From Budorcas taxicolor (taxonomy: Eukaryota > Chordata > Mammalia > Artiodactyla > Bovidae): a stretch of 64,000 nt of DNA. The stretch covers positions 4,045,001 to 4,109,000 of the forward strand of contig NC_068935.1 of assembly GCF_023091745.1 (NCBI RefSeq). The letters run 5' to 3'. This document shows, piece by piece, positions 23,477 through 36,491 of this stretch; the first letter of the stretch is position 1, and each line of letters starts with the position of its first letter. The notes beneath the pieces were generated by a model, which saw nothing but the letters and a program-made list of their open reading frames with translations, was not told the DNA's origin and ran no database searches. The translations under genes were made by a program, and so were the position numbers.

Positions 23477-23680
23477 TGGGCTTCCCTGCAATGTAGTTAA
23501 GAATCCACCTGCAGTGCCGGAGACCTGGGTTTGATCCCTGGGTTGGGAATATTCCCTGGAGGAGGGCATGGCAACCCACTCCAGTAGTTTTGCCTAGAGA
23601 CTCCCCATGGACAGAGAAGCCTGGCAGGCTACAGTCCATGGGGTCCCAAAGAGTTGGACACAACTGAATGACTTAGCACA
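23477..23680 (+). mobile_element. Bov-tA SINE
   Basis: GGGCTTCCCTGCAATGTAG head, GGGTTTGATCCCTGGGTTGG B-box region, Bov-A unit and AGTTGGACACAACTGAATG end. Confidence 0.92.
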
Positions 23681-23682
23681 GA

Positions 23683-24727
23683 ACATACTGGTCTCCAAAA
23701 AGTGACTTCTAGGTGACCTAGAGTTTACTAAAGGGTATAATTTTTTATGACCTCTCACTAAATGACATCAGAGGGTTCTCTCTCATCTTCCAGGCTGGTA
23801 GCAGCAAGGAAAATAGAGGTTTAGGTTGAAGCCTATCCTAAGTGCAGAACTTGGCATTTTCACCCAGGAGATACAGTTTCTGGAGGCCACGGTAAAATTC
23901 AAAATGTTTCATCTTGGAAACAAGCTAAACCTGTATGTCATGCAAACCATCCAAATCCAAACAGAGAGAGAAATTCTGGGCATAAAATCAACACAATGAA
24001 AACTGTGGGGTAAATATATAAAGCAAAGAGTTGGAACAGTCTAGAGTAATTTCCTAAGCCAAGTATTTGTCACTGCAGTGGGGACTTTTTATGCTTCTGT
24101 GGCTCAAGATGAGAAATGAACTATGACCTAAAGTGTTCAACTCAGAGCAGAGGCACGTACACAGTGCTCTGCTTTTTAAGTTTTTAGATTTTATCATTAT
24201 ATTTTCTCCCTCTTCTTTTTCCTTTACAACCTGCCACTTATGCTGTCAGTGCGTCTTCCCGTTTTCTGAATATTCTCTCTTCTAATTTGCTTCTTAGCAT
24301 TTGCTAGAGACTGGAAAATCACATAGCCAAATATGTCTGAAAGCCTTCAGTACAAAAAAAGTGATGATAAAACTGATGGCATTAGAAAATCACCATTCTG
24401 CAACCATTATACTAATAATTTGTTCTAAGAATCACCAACAGCCACTAAAACTATTAGGTGATATTTGAAGAATGATATACTATATTTACATAGCATCAAA
24501 GCACTTCTCCACAAATTACCTGTTAATTAGAAACAGCAGAGCAAACTAGCAGACATCATGTGAAAATAAAAGTTAACATCACTGGTGATGGGAAATGCAA
24601 TGTAGCTTAAAGGACACAATATTACTTCTATGATATTTTTACCCCAAATGAATGACTTGAATTTAAACATAATGAGATATAAGATGAATACAAACTGAGG
24701 CATATTCTGCAAAATATATGGCCTATA
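23683..24727. other. Unassigned intergenic DNA
   Basis: No gene or repeat that I can support. Confidence 0.45.
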
Positions 24728-25968
24728 AAATTCTCTAAGCCAGGCTTCAACAGTAAGCGAACCAAGAACTTCCAGATGTTCTGGCTGGGTTTAGAAAAGG
24801 CAGAGGAACCAGCAATCAAATTGCCAACATCCACTGGACCATAGAAAAGGCAACAGAGCTCCAGAAAAAACATCTACTTCTGCTTGACTGAGTATGACAA
24901 AGCCTTTGACAGTGTGGATCACAACAATGTGTGGAAAATTCTTCAAGAGATGGCAATACCAGACCAGCTTACTGCCTCCTGAGAAATCTGTATGCAGGTC
25001 AAGAAGCAACAGTTAGAACCAGACACGGAACAAAGGACTGTTTCCAAATCAAGAAAGGAGTACTTCAAGACTGTATATTGTCACCCTGCTTATTTAACTT
25101 ATATACAGAGTACATCATGTGAAATGCCAGGCTGGATGAAGCACAAGCTGGCATCAAGACTGCTGGGAGAAATATCAATAACCTCAGATACACAGATGAC
25201 ACCACCATTATGGCAGAAAGCAAAGAAGAACTGAAGAGCCTCTTGATGAAAGTGAAAGAGGAGAGTGAAAAAAACCTGGCTTGAAACTCAATATTCAAAA
25301 GACAAAGATCATGGCATCTGGTCCCATCACTTAATGGCAAATAGATGGGGATACAGTGGAAACAGTGGCAGACTTTATTTTGTGGGGCTCCAAAATCACT
25401 GCAGATGGTGACTGCAGCCATAAAATTAAAAGACACTTGCTACTTGGAAGAAAAGCTATGACCAACCTAGAAAGCACATTAAAAAGCAGAGATATTACTT
25501 TGCCAACAAAGGTCCATCTAGCCAAAGCTATGGTTTTTCCAGTAGTTATGGATGGATGTGAGAGTTGGATCATAAAAAATGCTTAGTGCCGAAGAATTGA
25601 TGCTTTTGAACTGTGGTGTTGGAGAAGATGCTTGAGATTTCCTTGGACTGCAAGGAGATCAAATGAGTCAATCCTAAAGGAAATCAGTCCTGGATATTCA
25701 CTGGAAGGACTGATACTGAAGCTGAATCTCCAACACTTTGGCAACCTGGTGCGAAGAACTGATTCATTTGAAAAGACGCTGATGCTGGGAAAATTGAAGG
25801 CAGGAGGAGAAGGGGACGACAGAAGATGAGATGGTTGGATGACTTCACCGACTCAATGGACATGAATTTGAGCAAGCTCTGGGAATTGGTGGTGGACAGG
25901 GAAGCCTGGCTTGCTACAGTCCATGGGGTTGCAAAGAACTGGATAAGACTGAGTGACTGAACTGGCTG
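24728..25968 (+). mobile_element. BovB LINE, 5' truncated in the RT
   Basis: It starts AAATTCTCTAAGCCAGGCTT in the RT fingers region and ends GACTGAGTGACTGAACTGG. Motif C reads YTDD (near 25187) instead of YADD. Multiple frameshifts: the RT is spread over 24931-25122, 24992-25234 and 25356-25586. Confidence 0.94.
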
Positions 25969-26869
25969 ATTGAATCTTCAAAAATGTCAATATAATAAAA
26001 GACAAAGAAGGGCTGAAGTAACATTCACATTATAGACTAAAGTTGAATGGCAAACGGAATGAAAGTGTGATCCTGCACTGCTAAAAACATTATTGGGACA
26101 TTATTGGAGCAACTGGTAAAATTTGAATATAAACTATAAGCTAGATAATAGTATTATGTGTATTATCTAAGAGAAAGTATAATTAAGGAACAGTGGTAAA
26201 ATATTAACAACTGGTGAATATGTGTGAAGGATAGTTAGAGTTCTTTGTGCTATTCTTAAAGTGACTCTGTAAGTCTGAAATTAATTCAAATTAAAATTTT
26301 AAAATAGGTAATGATAAAGTATATACTTTCATTTCCCCAGAAGGCTTGACTGATATGTATTTTTGCTACTCAGATACTTTCTTGGCTAAATACCTTTTTC
26401 CTAATTAAGACAAATACAGAGAAATTAAATGTTACTAATTTATAAATTCTTTACTGTTATGCACTGAGAGTAATTTATTGATACCAAATCACACTTATAT
26501 GGTTTTTTGAGTCATAATTTTATAAGTCTGCACTATTCATGATCACTTACCAGTAATGAACTAGAAATTACCTGAACAAAGGAAGAATACTGCAGACTGT
26601 ATAGAAACATCAAAATATGTTAGCCTAGGGCTTCATAAAATGATTTCATCATTCAAACTGAATTAATTATAGGTTATGCTCATATTCAGAGAGCTGATAC
26701 TTTTCTAGATGTGTGGTCAGAGTGGTTGTATTGTCTAATGGTGGCAAGCAAGCAGGAGCACATAATTCAATGACATCATTAAAAAAAAAAATAAGCCCTG
26801 GGAAGTATTTATCCAAAAGCAAAAGAACTAACTTGGCAAAATCATAAACTTTTTTAGTGACAACTTAGA
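25969..26869. other. Unassigned AT-rich intergenic DNA
   Basis: No gene or confident repeat. Confidence 0.45.
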
Positions 26870-27372
26870 GTTTCCAGTAGTTCTAGATGGCTCAGGGGTT
26901 AAGGAGAAGGCAATGGCACCCCACTCCAGTACTCTTGCCTGGAAAATCCCATGGATGGAGGAGCCGTGGTAGGCTGCAGTCCATGGGGTCGCTAAGAGTC
27001 AGACATGACTGAGCGACTTCCCTTTGACTTTTCACTTTCATGCATTGGAGAAGGAAATGGCAACCCACTCCAGTGTGTTTGCCTGGAGAATCCCAAGGAC
27101 GGCAGAGCCTGGTGGGCTGCCATCTATTGGGTTGCACAGAGTCGGACACGACTGAAGCGACACAGCGGCAGCAGCAGCAGCAGGGTTAAAGCGTCCGACT
27201 GCAATGCGGAAGACCTGGGTTCCATCTCTGGGTCAGAAAGATCCCCTGGAGAAGGAAATGGCCACCCACTCCAGTATTCTTGCTTGGAGAATCCGATGGA
27301 CAGAGGAGCCTGGTGGGCTACAGTCCTCGGGGTCGCAAAGAGTCGGACACGACTGAGTGACTTCACTTTTAC
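26870..27372 (+). mobile_element. Bov-tA SINE split by a Bov-A2
   Basis: Head at 26870-26902 (GTTCTAGATGGCTCAGGGGTTAA), body resuming at 27183 (GGGTTAAAGCGTCCGACTGC) and continuing through the Bov-A unit to AGAGTCGGACACGACTGAGTG. The Bov-A2 at 26903-27182 lies inside it. Confidence 0.9.
26903..27182 (+). mobile_element. Bov-A2 SINE nested in Bov-tA
   Basis: GGAGAAGGCAATGGCACCCC, two Bov-A units joined through CACTTTCATGCATTGGAG, and a (CAG)n end. The short repeat GGGTTAA at 26896-26902 and 27183-27189 is host Bov-tA sequence duplicated on insertion. Confidence 0.92.
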
Positions 27373-27889
27373 TCAAGCTAAATAAGAAGTGGCTATAGTG
27401 TTCTCCACCACTACTCTGAATCAATATTTCTCCAGTAAGGAGACACAGTGCTATTAATCCACCATTGTTATGATTCAGACAGCCAACAGGAAATATAACT
27501 AGACTAGAGAAAATGCAGCCCATATGGATCTGCTGTTAATAGACAGAAATTATCCATTATAAATGAAAGACTAACAAAATGTGCAGAGACTGAAACTGCT
27601 TGATTTCGTGTGGTAGTAAAAATCTATCATCTGAATGGAAGTGATTTTATCATTTTATTTCTGAGACTTGCTATTTTGTCGATGTTAAAAAAAATGGCTT
27701 ACCAATTAATTGGTATGCTTGAATATGTTTTAATTATACAATATACATGATAATATTACTTTTGCTGACCAGATCACAATCATAATGATTCTTTCCTTCA
27801 ACATAATTCCACAGAATTTTAATCATGTGTATTTTGAATAATAATAGCAATACTGTAAATATAGCAACTACTATTAATATTAGTTGAGC
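27373..27889. other. Unassigned AT-rich intergenic DNA
   Basis: Nothing recognisable. Confidence 0.4.
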
Positions 27890-28140
27890 ACTTATTACTA
27901 CTACTATGAGTAATAAACATAATACTTCTTATGTGCTTGACACTGTTCAAAGCATTATGTATAGCATTAATGTAATCCTCCTAATGACCATATAAGGTAG
28001 ACATTATCATCCATTTTAACAATAAGGAAAATAATGTTAAATTACTTGCCCAAGATAAAACTCCTAGTAAGTGATGGATCCAGAGTTTGAACCAAAGAAG
28101 CCTGGGTCTAGAGTCCATTCTTTGAACCATATACTAAACT
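27890..28140 (-). mobile_element. MIR SINE (ancient)
   Basis: Antisense MIR: CTTATGTGCTTGACACTGTTC, TAATCCTCCTAATGACCATA, CCATTTTAACAATAAGGAAA, ACTTGCCCAAGATAAAACTC, TAGTAAGTGATGGATCCAG, TTTGAACCAAAGAAGCCTGG. All blocks appear in the expected order. Confidence 0.8.
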
Positions 28141-29427
28141 TCCTCAATGACTATGTTCATACACTGAGCTAAACACTCTACAAACCTCTATTTTGGTTGA
28201 AAGTCACCTAAAACATTTAACCTCACTTAAATAAGGAAATGAGTAGAATTCACAAAAGACTTAGTTCAGAAATAAGACAAATTCAGGTTGGTTGCTTCAG
28301 CCTTTACTGACATCCTCAAGACACCAGATTCTTTAAATTTCTCCACTGCTACCCACAATGTCGACTCTATCCTACAGCTTGTTTTCCATGGCTCTAGGAA
28401 AGGTTACAAGAGCAACTTGAATGACAGGTTTCTACATTCATGTCTGTGTCAGTTTGGCTCCTCTGAGAAGCAGAAAGCAAGATGGAATTGTACATGGAAG
28501 ATATTTGGTGGAGGAATGCCTGTGAAGGATAAAGTGGGGAGGGAAGAGTAGAAGTATTCTTCAACTTCATGTCCCACAGGAGGACATCTAAACAAAATGT
28601 GATTTTTCAGAAACTTTGAATGGAAAACAGATGGCAGGTTAACCATGACCAATATCCCTTACATATCTCACAAATTCTCTGACATTTGATGCTTTAGAAA
28701 CTATCAAATAGGACTTAAAATTAAGGTAAAGTGAAACAGGAGAATAAGGATGGTGGAATGCAAAGACATGGAGCTAACCACTTCCCAGAAATACATCAAA
28801 CGTAGGTCTACATGTGAAAAACAAGGTAAACAATCTTTCACTTGTTTACAAAAAGTCATGAACTTGTAACTTCTTTCACTGAAAATTACTTCTCATGAGA
28901 AAGAGCCAAATTATTCATTTTAATAATGATCAAAGCAGCAAAATGAAATACCTCAAAATCTGAAGTCAATTTATTTTCTGGTTTCTATCAACAGAAGGCA
29001 CTAATTAGAGTTTAGTATGAGTTAATTGGAATCCCTATTCTGAGGGTATTCTCACGGTGCCAAAAGCGCTGTTCAACATTTTTTAAACCATGTATTCCCA
29101 TCAGAATCTTAAATTTATTGTGTATTTTCTGTCTACATATATAAATGCTTCAGAAAAATTTTCCTAAGCTACCATAATATTTAAGAATTTTCTGAGAAAG
29201 TGATAAGTTCTGTCATTGAAACAAATATAGACTTGGAGTCTGAAATTCTGTATTCAGGCCATGCTCTCAAATTTTGTCTCTTTGGTAAGCCTTGTCACCA
29301 CATTTAGCTCAATTTCTCCATCTTTGAAATGTGAATCAATGCCCACCTCCTGTATCTGTCAAAGAACATAATGTAATGATCAATTTTAAAGCAACTTATA
29401 AACTGTAAAGTGTTAATAATCTATCAG
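28141..29427. other. Unassigned intergenic DNA
   Basis: An 87-codon open stretch at 28288-28551 has no domain I recognise. No confident repeat call. Confidence 0.45.
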
Positions 29428-30553
29428 TTTAGTTCAGATCAGTTGCTCAGTGGTGTCTGACTCTTTGCAACCACAGGGACTGCAGCACCCCAGGCTTCCC
29501 TGTCCATCACTAACTCCTGGAGCTTTCTCAAACTCATGTCCATTGAGTCGGTGATGCCATCCAACCATCTCATCCTCTGTCATTCCCTCCTCCTCCTTCA
29601 TTCAATCTTTCCAAGCATCAGGGTCTTCTCAAATGAGTCAGTTCTTTGCATCAGGTGGCCAAAGTATTGGAGATTCAGCTTCAGCATCAGTTCTTCCAAT
29701 GAATATTCAAAACTGATTTCCTTTAGGATTGACTCATTTGATCTCCTTGCAGTCCAAGGGACTCACAAGAGTCTTCTCCAACACCACAGTTCAAAAGCAT
29801 CAATTCTTTGGTGCTTAGCTTTCTTCATGGTCCAACTCTCACATCCATCCATAACTACTGGAAAAACCATAGCCTTGACCAGACGGACCTTTGTAGACAA
29901 AGTAATGTCTCTGCTTTTTAATATGCTGTCTAGGTTGGTCATAGCTTTTCTTCCAAGGAGTAAGTGTCTTTTAATTTCATGGATGCAGTCACCATCTGCA
30001 GTGATTTTGGAGCCCAAGAAAATAAAGTCTCACTGTTTCCATTGTTTCCCATCTATTTGCCATGAAGTGATGGGACCAGATGCCATAATCTTCGCCTTTT
30101 GAATATTGAGTTTTAAGCCAGCTTTTTTTCAGTCTCCTCTTTCACTTTCATCAAGAGGCTCTTCAGTTCCTCTTTGCTTTCTGCCATAAGGGTGGTGTCA
30201 TCTGCATATCTTAGGTTATTGATATTTCTCCCAGCAATCTTGATTACAGCTTGTGTTTCATACAGCCCTGCATTTCCCATGATGTGCTCTGCATATAAGT
30301 TAAATAAGCAAGGTGACAATATACAGCCTTGATGTACTCCTTTCCCAATTTGGAACCAGTCCATTGTTCCATGTCCAGTTCTAACTGTTGCTTCTTGACC
30401 TGCATATAGATTTCTCAGGAGGCAGGTAAGCTGGTCTGGTATTCACATCTCTTTTAGAGCTTTCCAGTTTGTTGTGACCCACACAAAGGCTTTGGCATAG
30501 TCAATAAAGCAGAAGTAGATGTTTTTCTGGAACTCTCTTGCTTTTTCTACGAC
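29428..30553 (-). mobile_element. BovB LINE, 5' truncated in the RT
   Basis: Reverse BovB from its 3' tail to a truncation just before palm motif A (GCTTTTTC). YADD codons are intact near 30200 (NNLRYADDTTLMAES in the frame 30113-30364). The RT C-terminus (29763-30017) is in another frame. Confidence 0.94.
30113..30364 (-). pseudogene. BovB RT palm fragment with intact YADD
   Basis: 83 open codons that include motif B (GKGVHQGCILSPCLFNLYAEHIM) and motif C (LRYADDTTLMAES). The frame ends at KKLA, where an insertion in the ESEKVGLKL block causes a shift. A fragment of the catalytic core only. Confidence 0.85.
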
Positions 30554-33500
30554 CCTACATAATCGTACAAACTGGTAAATGATAGAGTCTACAGAAAAAC
30601 AAGAGTACATTTACATCACAAAGCTTTAAGACACTGAGGTTGAGTACATGCTTACTGAAGTTAACTGAAAATAATTGTGGTAAAAAAAACTATCCATAAC
30701 AATCTTTCTATATGTGGGGGGAAAAGGCCTCTAGTATTTCTGGATCAGTTGTCCAGTCCAATCAACTAGTTGATTTTTTCTTTATTTAAATAAATTCCTT
30801 AATTTAGCAGAAGGTTTGTGAATAAAATGATAAAGGATACACCATAGTCTCTATAAAGCCTGTCTTCCTGTGGTACATAGTAAGTTCCACCAATTTCTAT
30901 AGTTATGGAAGCTATTCAAAAACCACTACAATTACACGGGATGCTGTAATACCTAGAACAGTCCCTCATACTAAATCTGGAAAGTCTCATAAGAGTGTCT
31001 ATATGCTGTTATCTCTTTCACAAAAGTCAGTTTGATCATGCACTCTGTTGGGGTTTTTCCTATTCATCAATATTAATGTTCAAATGAGCTATTCTGAATC
31101 ACAGAGAGAGATTTCTCATTCAATGCCTTACAGTCAATACTGAGCCTGTTCCTCCTTCTTAACACCAACATTATCCCTGGGGTGAGTACCATGAGAGGCA
31201 TGTCAAACAGCTTACTCAAGCAGCAGATATTCCATAGGTGAATGATAGTGGACAACGGATTCTCTCCATTTATATACAGAGGAAAGTTCATCCCTTTTCC
31301 TTGTGAAAAGAGGGAATGGACAAAAAACTTTTGCTCTTTTGAGGTGAAATGGAAATGAGCCTAGATTCTTCCTTACACTTTAGGAATATAAATACATCTT
31401 TCCAAGAGTCAGATAAACCTTAAATATTTCCAGGTTTTAAGTTCTAAAGATGTCTTCAAGAGTAACATCTGGGAAGTGCCTAGGAAGATGGAGCTCCAGG
31501 CTTTCTGGCACCTTGGAGCTTCACCTATGGACTTCCTTTGGACTGTAATCATTTGCCCCCTTGAATCAGAACAATTAATTATACAGGTGGCTACAGATCT
31601 CCTTTTCATAATATGTGAACCATAAAATGTTCCTAGAAGTAAAAGCAAACAATGCTTGATCTTTATATAATATACATATATTTTGTGTCAGAGGACTGGA
31701 GGTTTTTATAGGACCAATGATAAATCCAAGGAAGTTTTCTTTCCCCATAGTCATTTATTTAAAATATAAATTTGCAAACCTACTCACGCTGTCCCTAAAG
31801 GGTATGACTTACTGAAAAATATTCTTTTACAATAGCCTTATATAGTAAAAGCAAAACAGGAGAGAGTTTAGGAAATTTACATCAATCATTCAGTGAACAA
31901 TTTGTAAAGGGTGCTCCTCTTTCTACAGAGTAAAATGTAATTGATATACACAGAAGCATATATAAATACATAAGCCACATTTATATATCACTTTCATTCA
32001 TTTTTTTACCTAGTTATTCACTCTAAAAGGACTGCTTAAATCCTGTAGTCCACTGCTACTACTGGAGCCATTACAAAAACTGCCCTGTTCATTTTCATTG
32101 CCTGGAAAGATAGGCTTTTATTCCAATGATTTTTTGTCAGAGAGAGTGATGGCTTAGCAAAATGAGAGTCATGTTGCTTAACTACATAACTGGCCAGGGA
32201 CTTCTGAGTACCTTCAAGCTTTATAAAATCTTTCATCCTAGTTGCTGGGGAATGAATGTACTCTGTTATTTTATTTCACTCACTATATATCAATAAAGTG
32301 TAGTAATCAAAACAATAGTTACCACAGCATGGAGTTCTTTGTAGACAGCAGATGGCACTACAAGAAACTCTTAAAGTGGCACTCCGAATGCTTCTTCTAG
32401 GAATATTCCCTCCCACACAGACAATTCTTCCTTCAAAAGGTTTAAGAGGTGAAGGTGACCTAGGCTCTTTACATTCTCTCCAGTCAACGGCATTTCTGTT
32501 TATAGCGTTAGTTTCACCTGCATACAGTAAATTTGCATCTCACCTTCTCCACCCATTTTGACTCCCTTGATTCTGATTATCTGTAAGATCTTTCATTGAA
32601 TTATCTTCTGCAACCTAAAATTAGGTTGTGATCAGAATGATTCCACATAACCCTCAAATTCCTCATCACTCTCAGCATTACTCCTGATACTGACTAGTTG
32701 CCTGGAAATCATTTTTGAAATCTCTGTAATTATCTCTATGTGTTTCCTGGACCTACCACTGATTTTATATTTTCTAATCTAAACCCTAATCCTGCCACTC
32801 TGAGGTTAATGCCACATACTCCTTTCTCCTAACTTGTCCGTATCAGTCGGCTATACTGTGTGAGTTCTCCTCGTCCTTTTTCTTGCTAACATCTCATATT
32901 TTCTCTTATAGCCTTCAAATTTAAGGAGAAGGTAGTATTACTCAAATAGAAAAAATTGCACATTATCATTAAATGGAAATCTTTCATTCTCCCTCCTTTC
33001 AGTGATCTCGATCCTAGACAGCATGGAAGTATTTGTATAGTTCAAGACAAATTTCACAGATGAATGTGTCCCTGTGATTGCCTTGCTGAGAACCATTTTA
33101 TTATTTTCCAAAATTTGTGAAATTTCTGGCTCCACAATCCCAGGCAACCAAAGATAACACAAGGAAACTAGCATAATAACAAATCTATCCAAACAGTGGA
33201 GAAACCAGAAAGGTACAGAACCAAATGCTTTCACTAATCTGCACCGTGTTTCACAATAACAAAGAAGCAATGAGACTGAACGTTGAATCATTGCATGGCA
33301 GATATGCAAATTTCATTTTAAAACCTCATACTCATTGAAGAAACCTTGTTAACGGAATGTTGGAAATTAGCCTCTCATCAAATATAGCATGAGACAACTG
33401 CTAAGAATTTTACCAAAATTAAAATCAGAACATTTCACAGCCAAGACAGAAACCTGCCATATGTCTTCTGATAAGAACAAGGTAAATTAAAATATTAAAG

Positions 33501-34594
33501 TGGATGCCCATTGTGTTGAGGCATCAAGAGACTGCTGACAGCTTTGCTTACAGCTTAACAATACATTTCCTCACATGACTTAAAAATAATTGAGACTTTT
33601 CCCTGTGCACTGTTCAGTAGCTTTTTCAAAGTAGCTATAAATTCTCAAAGGCTTTCTATTCCTTAAATAAAGAGCACATTTCTCACGTTTTAGGAAACTA
33701 GATTTCTTACACTGAAAATAAGTCTTTTTGAAGAACAAAAATATTAGAGACATTTTATAAAGAGACAAAGAGAGGAGTTTTCTTTGTTTCTGAAGGTAAG
33801 ATCATCATCTGTTGTGCATACATTGAACATTAATTAAATACATACACTGAACATTAATTAAAGCACATGTTAGAGTTTTCTTTTTGAACATAGTAAAGGG
33901 TTGGATGGGCTTTGTTAATTTTAGCTTTGGGACAGAAGACTGGCATGGAGTTGGCAGGCATTAATTTTTTGCTTCATACAGTTTCCAAAGAAGATATATT
34001 ATTGTCAAGAGTTCTTTTCAAGATTTGCAAAGTATTGTTAAAGTACTCTATCTAGTCTCATCACAGAAAATATTTCATATAATTTACCTGTTTCTCTGTA
34101 CAATAGGTATAGCTCAATTTATAAATGAAAATTTATTATTTTATTTTTGAGTGTGACTTTCTTTCTGTCATGACCAGTGTTTTCAAACTAACACGCAAAA
34201 ATGTCTACAGGATCAATGATCCTATTTTAAAAAGAAAAAAAAAAAAAACCTTACCTTGTCAAAAGTGGTGGTGGGTGAGGACGGCATGAGATTGTGTGAA
34301 TTCCAATAACTAAATGTGGACAGTAATTTCAAAACAAACTTCTGATGAAACTCTCTACCATAATGGATTAGGAAACCTCTACCCTATTTCTTCTAATGAA
34401 AAGAACACTCATTCTTTTAAATATGAACCTATATCATAACATAATCAAAGCAAGTGCATTACCCAGTCAACATTCTATGTTATTTTTAAGTAGTAATCTC
34501 TACATTCCTGGTGTGCATTTTTTTCCTTGCTCCTTTAAACAGTCTCTTAAGGCAATTTGCAGTATAATAGATATTGACAAATGATGTCACTATT
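30554..34594. other. Long unassigned interval (about 4 kb)
   Basis: The longest stretch without a recognised element. No open frame exceeds about 120 codons (32938-33309 minus is 123 codons, no motif seen). There is an A-run near 34233-34247. Whether conserved noncoding sequence or very old repeats lie here cannot be judged by eye. Confidence 0.4.
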
Positions 34595-34872
34595 GGAGAA
34601 GGCAATGGCACCCCACTCCAGTACTCTTGCCTGGAAAATCCCATGGACCGAGGAGCCTGGTGGGCTGCAGTCCGTTGCGTCGCTAAGAGTCGGACACGAC
34701 TGAGTGACTTCACTTTCACTTTTCATTTGTATGCATTGGAGAAGGAAATGGCAACCCACTCCAGTATTCTTGCCTGGAGAATCCCAGGGATAGAGGAGCC
34801 TCATGGGCTGCCGTCTATGGGGTCGCACAGAGTCGGACACGACTGAAGCAACTTAGCAGCAGTAGCAGCAGC
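34595..34872 (+). mobile_element. Bov-A2 SINE
   Basis: GGAGAAGGCAATGGCACCCC start, dimeric Bov-A units joined by CATTTGTATGCATTGGAGAAGG, ending GACTGAAGCAACTTAGCAGC and CAG repeats. Little diverged. No clear target-site duplication. Confidence 0.94.
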
Positions 34873-35579
34873 ATGTGCAACTGGAGATGACCAGAGAAAG
34901 ATTAACCTCTTGAAGGAATTGAGTTTACTCAGCCATATAATAATAATTATCCTTGTGCAGTGTGATAGACTCACAAGGCTATGAATCCAAAACAAGCATG
35001 TGGTTATCCAATCTATTCCACTGACTCTGAGCTGAAACAAATGTAAGATTCCTAAAGTATCCATGCCAACTCTTTCCTTTCCCCTTATAGCACTTCTCCT
35101 ACCTCCTGCTGATGAATAGCAAAAAAAAAAAAAAAAAAAAAAATCCGTCTTTCACTTTCTTTACACTTCAACATCTTTCCAGTCTAGTAGATGTACTCTC
35201 ACAGCTTCAAGCGTTATCTCTTTTTTGAAGACACTCCAGGATTTAATCTCTGCATCAAACCCTTAGCTCTAATTTGTAACATCCAACTGGGCATTTCTGC
35301 CTGGATAACCTGCCACCAAATGCTATCAAAAATGAAATATCTTTTTCCTTCTGCACCCAAATACCCCTCATAACATATCTATTTGATTCATCTAGGCCCC
35401 AAGTCTTGGAAACTCTTCTGGTTATTAATTACCAAGTTCTACAAATGGTTTTCCTTTGGTTTTGGCACTCATTACTTCCTTTCCATCCCAACTACTATTG
35501 TTTTTCAAACTCTCATTACTTCAGGTATAATTTATTACAAATGCCTTCTAAACTGCCTCCCAAACTTCTGTCTATTCTT
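34873..35579. other. Unassigned DNA with a 23-bp A-run
   Basis: Contains A23 at 35121-35143, not attached to an element I recognise. The rest is unassigned. Confidence 0.45.
35121..35143. repeat. Homopolymer A run
   Basis: Twenty-three consecutive A. It could be the tail of a very truncated retroposition event, but no body is visible. Confidence 0.9.
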
Positions 35580-35820
35580 TTCAGTTTTAATATTTTTTAC
35601 TGAAGTTGTGTTAATTTTTGCTACAAAGCAAAGTGATTCAGTTATACCTATATAAATTTTTACATTGCTTTCCATTATGGTTTATCTCAAGATATGGAAT
35701 ATTGTTCTCTGTGCCATACAGTAGGACCTTGCTGATTACTTATTCTATATATAAAAGCTTATGCCTGCATTCTTTATTTTCTACAAACCACAATGCACTA
35801 TGTTACTAAACTTTTCAAAA
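35580..35820 (-). mobile_element. L1 3' end (old)
   Basis: AAAGCAAAGTGATTCAGTTATA, TTCCATTATGGTTTATCTCA, CATACAGTAGGACCTTGCTG: antisense L1 3' UTR, related to the fragment at 17612-17853. Confidence 0.75.
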
Positions 35821-35987
35821 AACACATACTTCTTGTCATTTAAATTTCTACCAAAAACCATATCAACATTTCCAATTACCTAATGCGATAATCCCCACCA
35901 GTTTTGTAAAATTCATGCTGGGCCAACTATGACAAAGGCCATTGAGAATGAGAAGGAAGTTGGGAGTATGTTAAGGACAGAACTAGG

Positions 35988-36360
35988 CCAGTAGTTCTCA
36001 AACTTTAGCACTTCTCATAAGTAGAACTGTATAAAGAATTTGTGGAGCCCCATGCAAAATGAAAAACTGGGCATCTTGTTCAAAATGATTAACAATCTCA
36101 AGAGACAAACAGCAAAGCATTAAATCAAGTGCAGAACCCTTCTGAGTGCAAGGCCCAGTGAAATGACACAGATCACACTTCCAGGAAGCTGGCTCTGTGC
36201 AAAAGACTTGCCTGGTTCACTTGTTTTAAAATGTGGATTCTTAGAAAGCACCCCTTAGAGATCAGCCTGTCTGGGTACGACCTGAGGCCCTGCATGTTTA
36301 ACAAGCATACTAGGAGATTTAGAAGTTATTATCAGTAGAATATACTTTGAGTAACTATCG
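35988..36360 (-). mobile_element. MER5A-like hAT element, interrupted
   Basis: The left terminal repeat is CAGTAGTTCTCAAACTTTAGC. The body resumes near 36218 with ACTTGTTTTAAAATGTGGATTC, CACCCC, CTGAGGCCCTGCATGTTTAA, CAAGCATACTAGG and a diverged right terminal repeat TACTTTGAGTAAC. About 190 bp in between (36020-36215) is foreign. Confidence 0.6.
36020..36215. repeat. Ancient repeat nested in MER5A-like element
   Basis: TTGTGGAGCCCCATGCAAAA, CATCTTGTTCAAAATGATTA, AGCATTAAATCAAGTGCAGA, GCAAGGCCCAGTG: I recognise it as a dispersed mammalian sequence but cannot name the family. Confidence 0.45.
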
Positions 36361-36491
36361 CTTAGGGAAATAACATGAGAGCTAACATTGCTTCACAGAG
36401 AAAGGTCAAAAGTTCCAATGATAGTGTCAAGGGTTGATGACTTATCTTGACTAATCTGGTGGGAGGGACATAGTGAGAGGAACCTGAAGCA

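Noticed and set aside
27165..27182. CAG repeats here and at 34857-34873, 58955-58971 and (as CTG) 19843-19854
   Set aside because: They are the normal 3' end of Bov-A2 SINEs, not an independent trinucleotide expansion.
28288..28551. An 87-codon frame (28288-28551) in repeat-poor DNA
   Set aside because: No domain, no homolog recognised, and length expected by chance in 64 kb.
31073..31291. A 72-codon minus-strand frame with a phrase (LVLRRRNRLSIDCKALNEK) faintly like an LTR-element reverse transcriptase block
   Set aside because: Only one short block matches loosely; no protease, integrase, LTR or further RT motif is visible nearby, and the flanking frames have no relation to it.
30554..34594. 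A possible host gene in the longest repeat-poor interval
   Set aside because: No frame longer than about 123 codons, no recognisable domain, and no pair of exons with plausible splice sites that I could follow.
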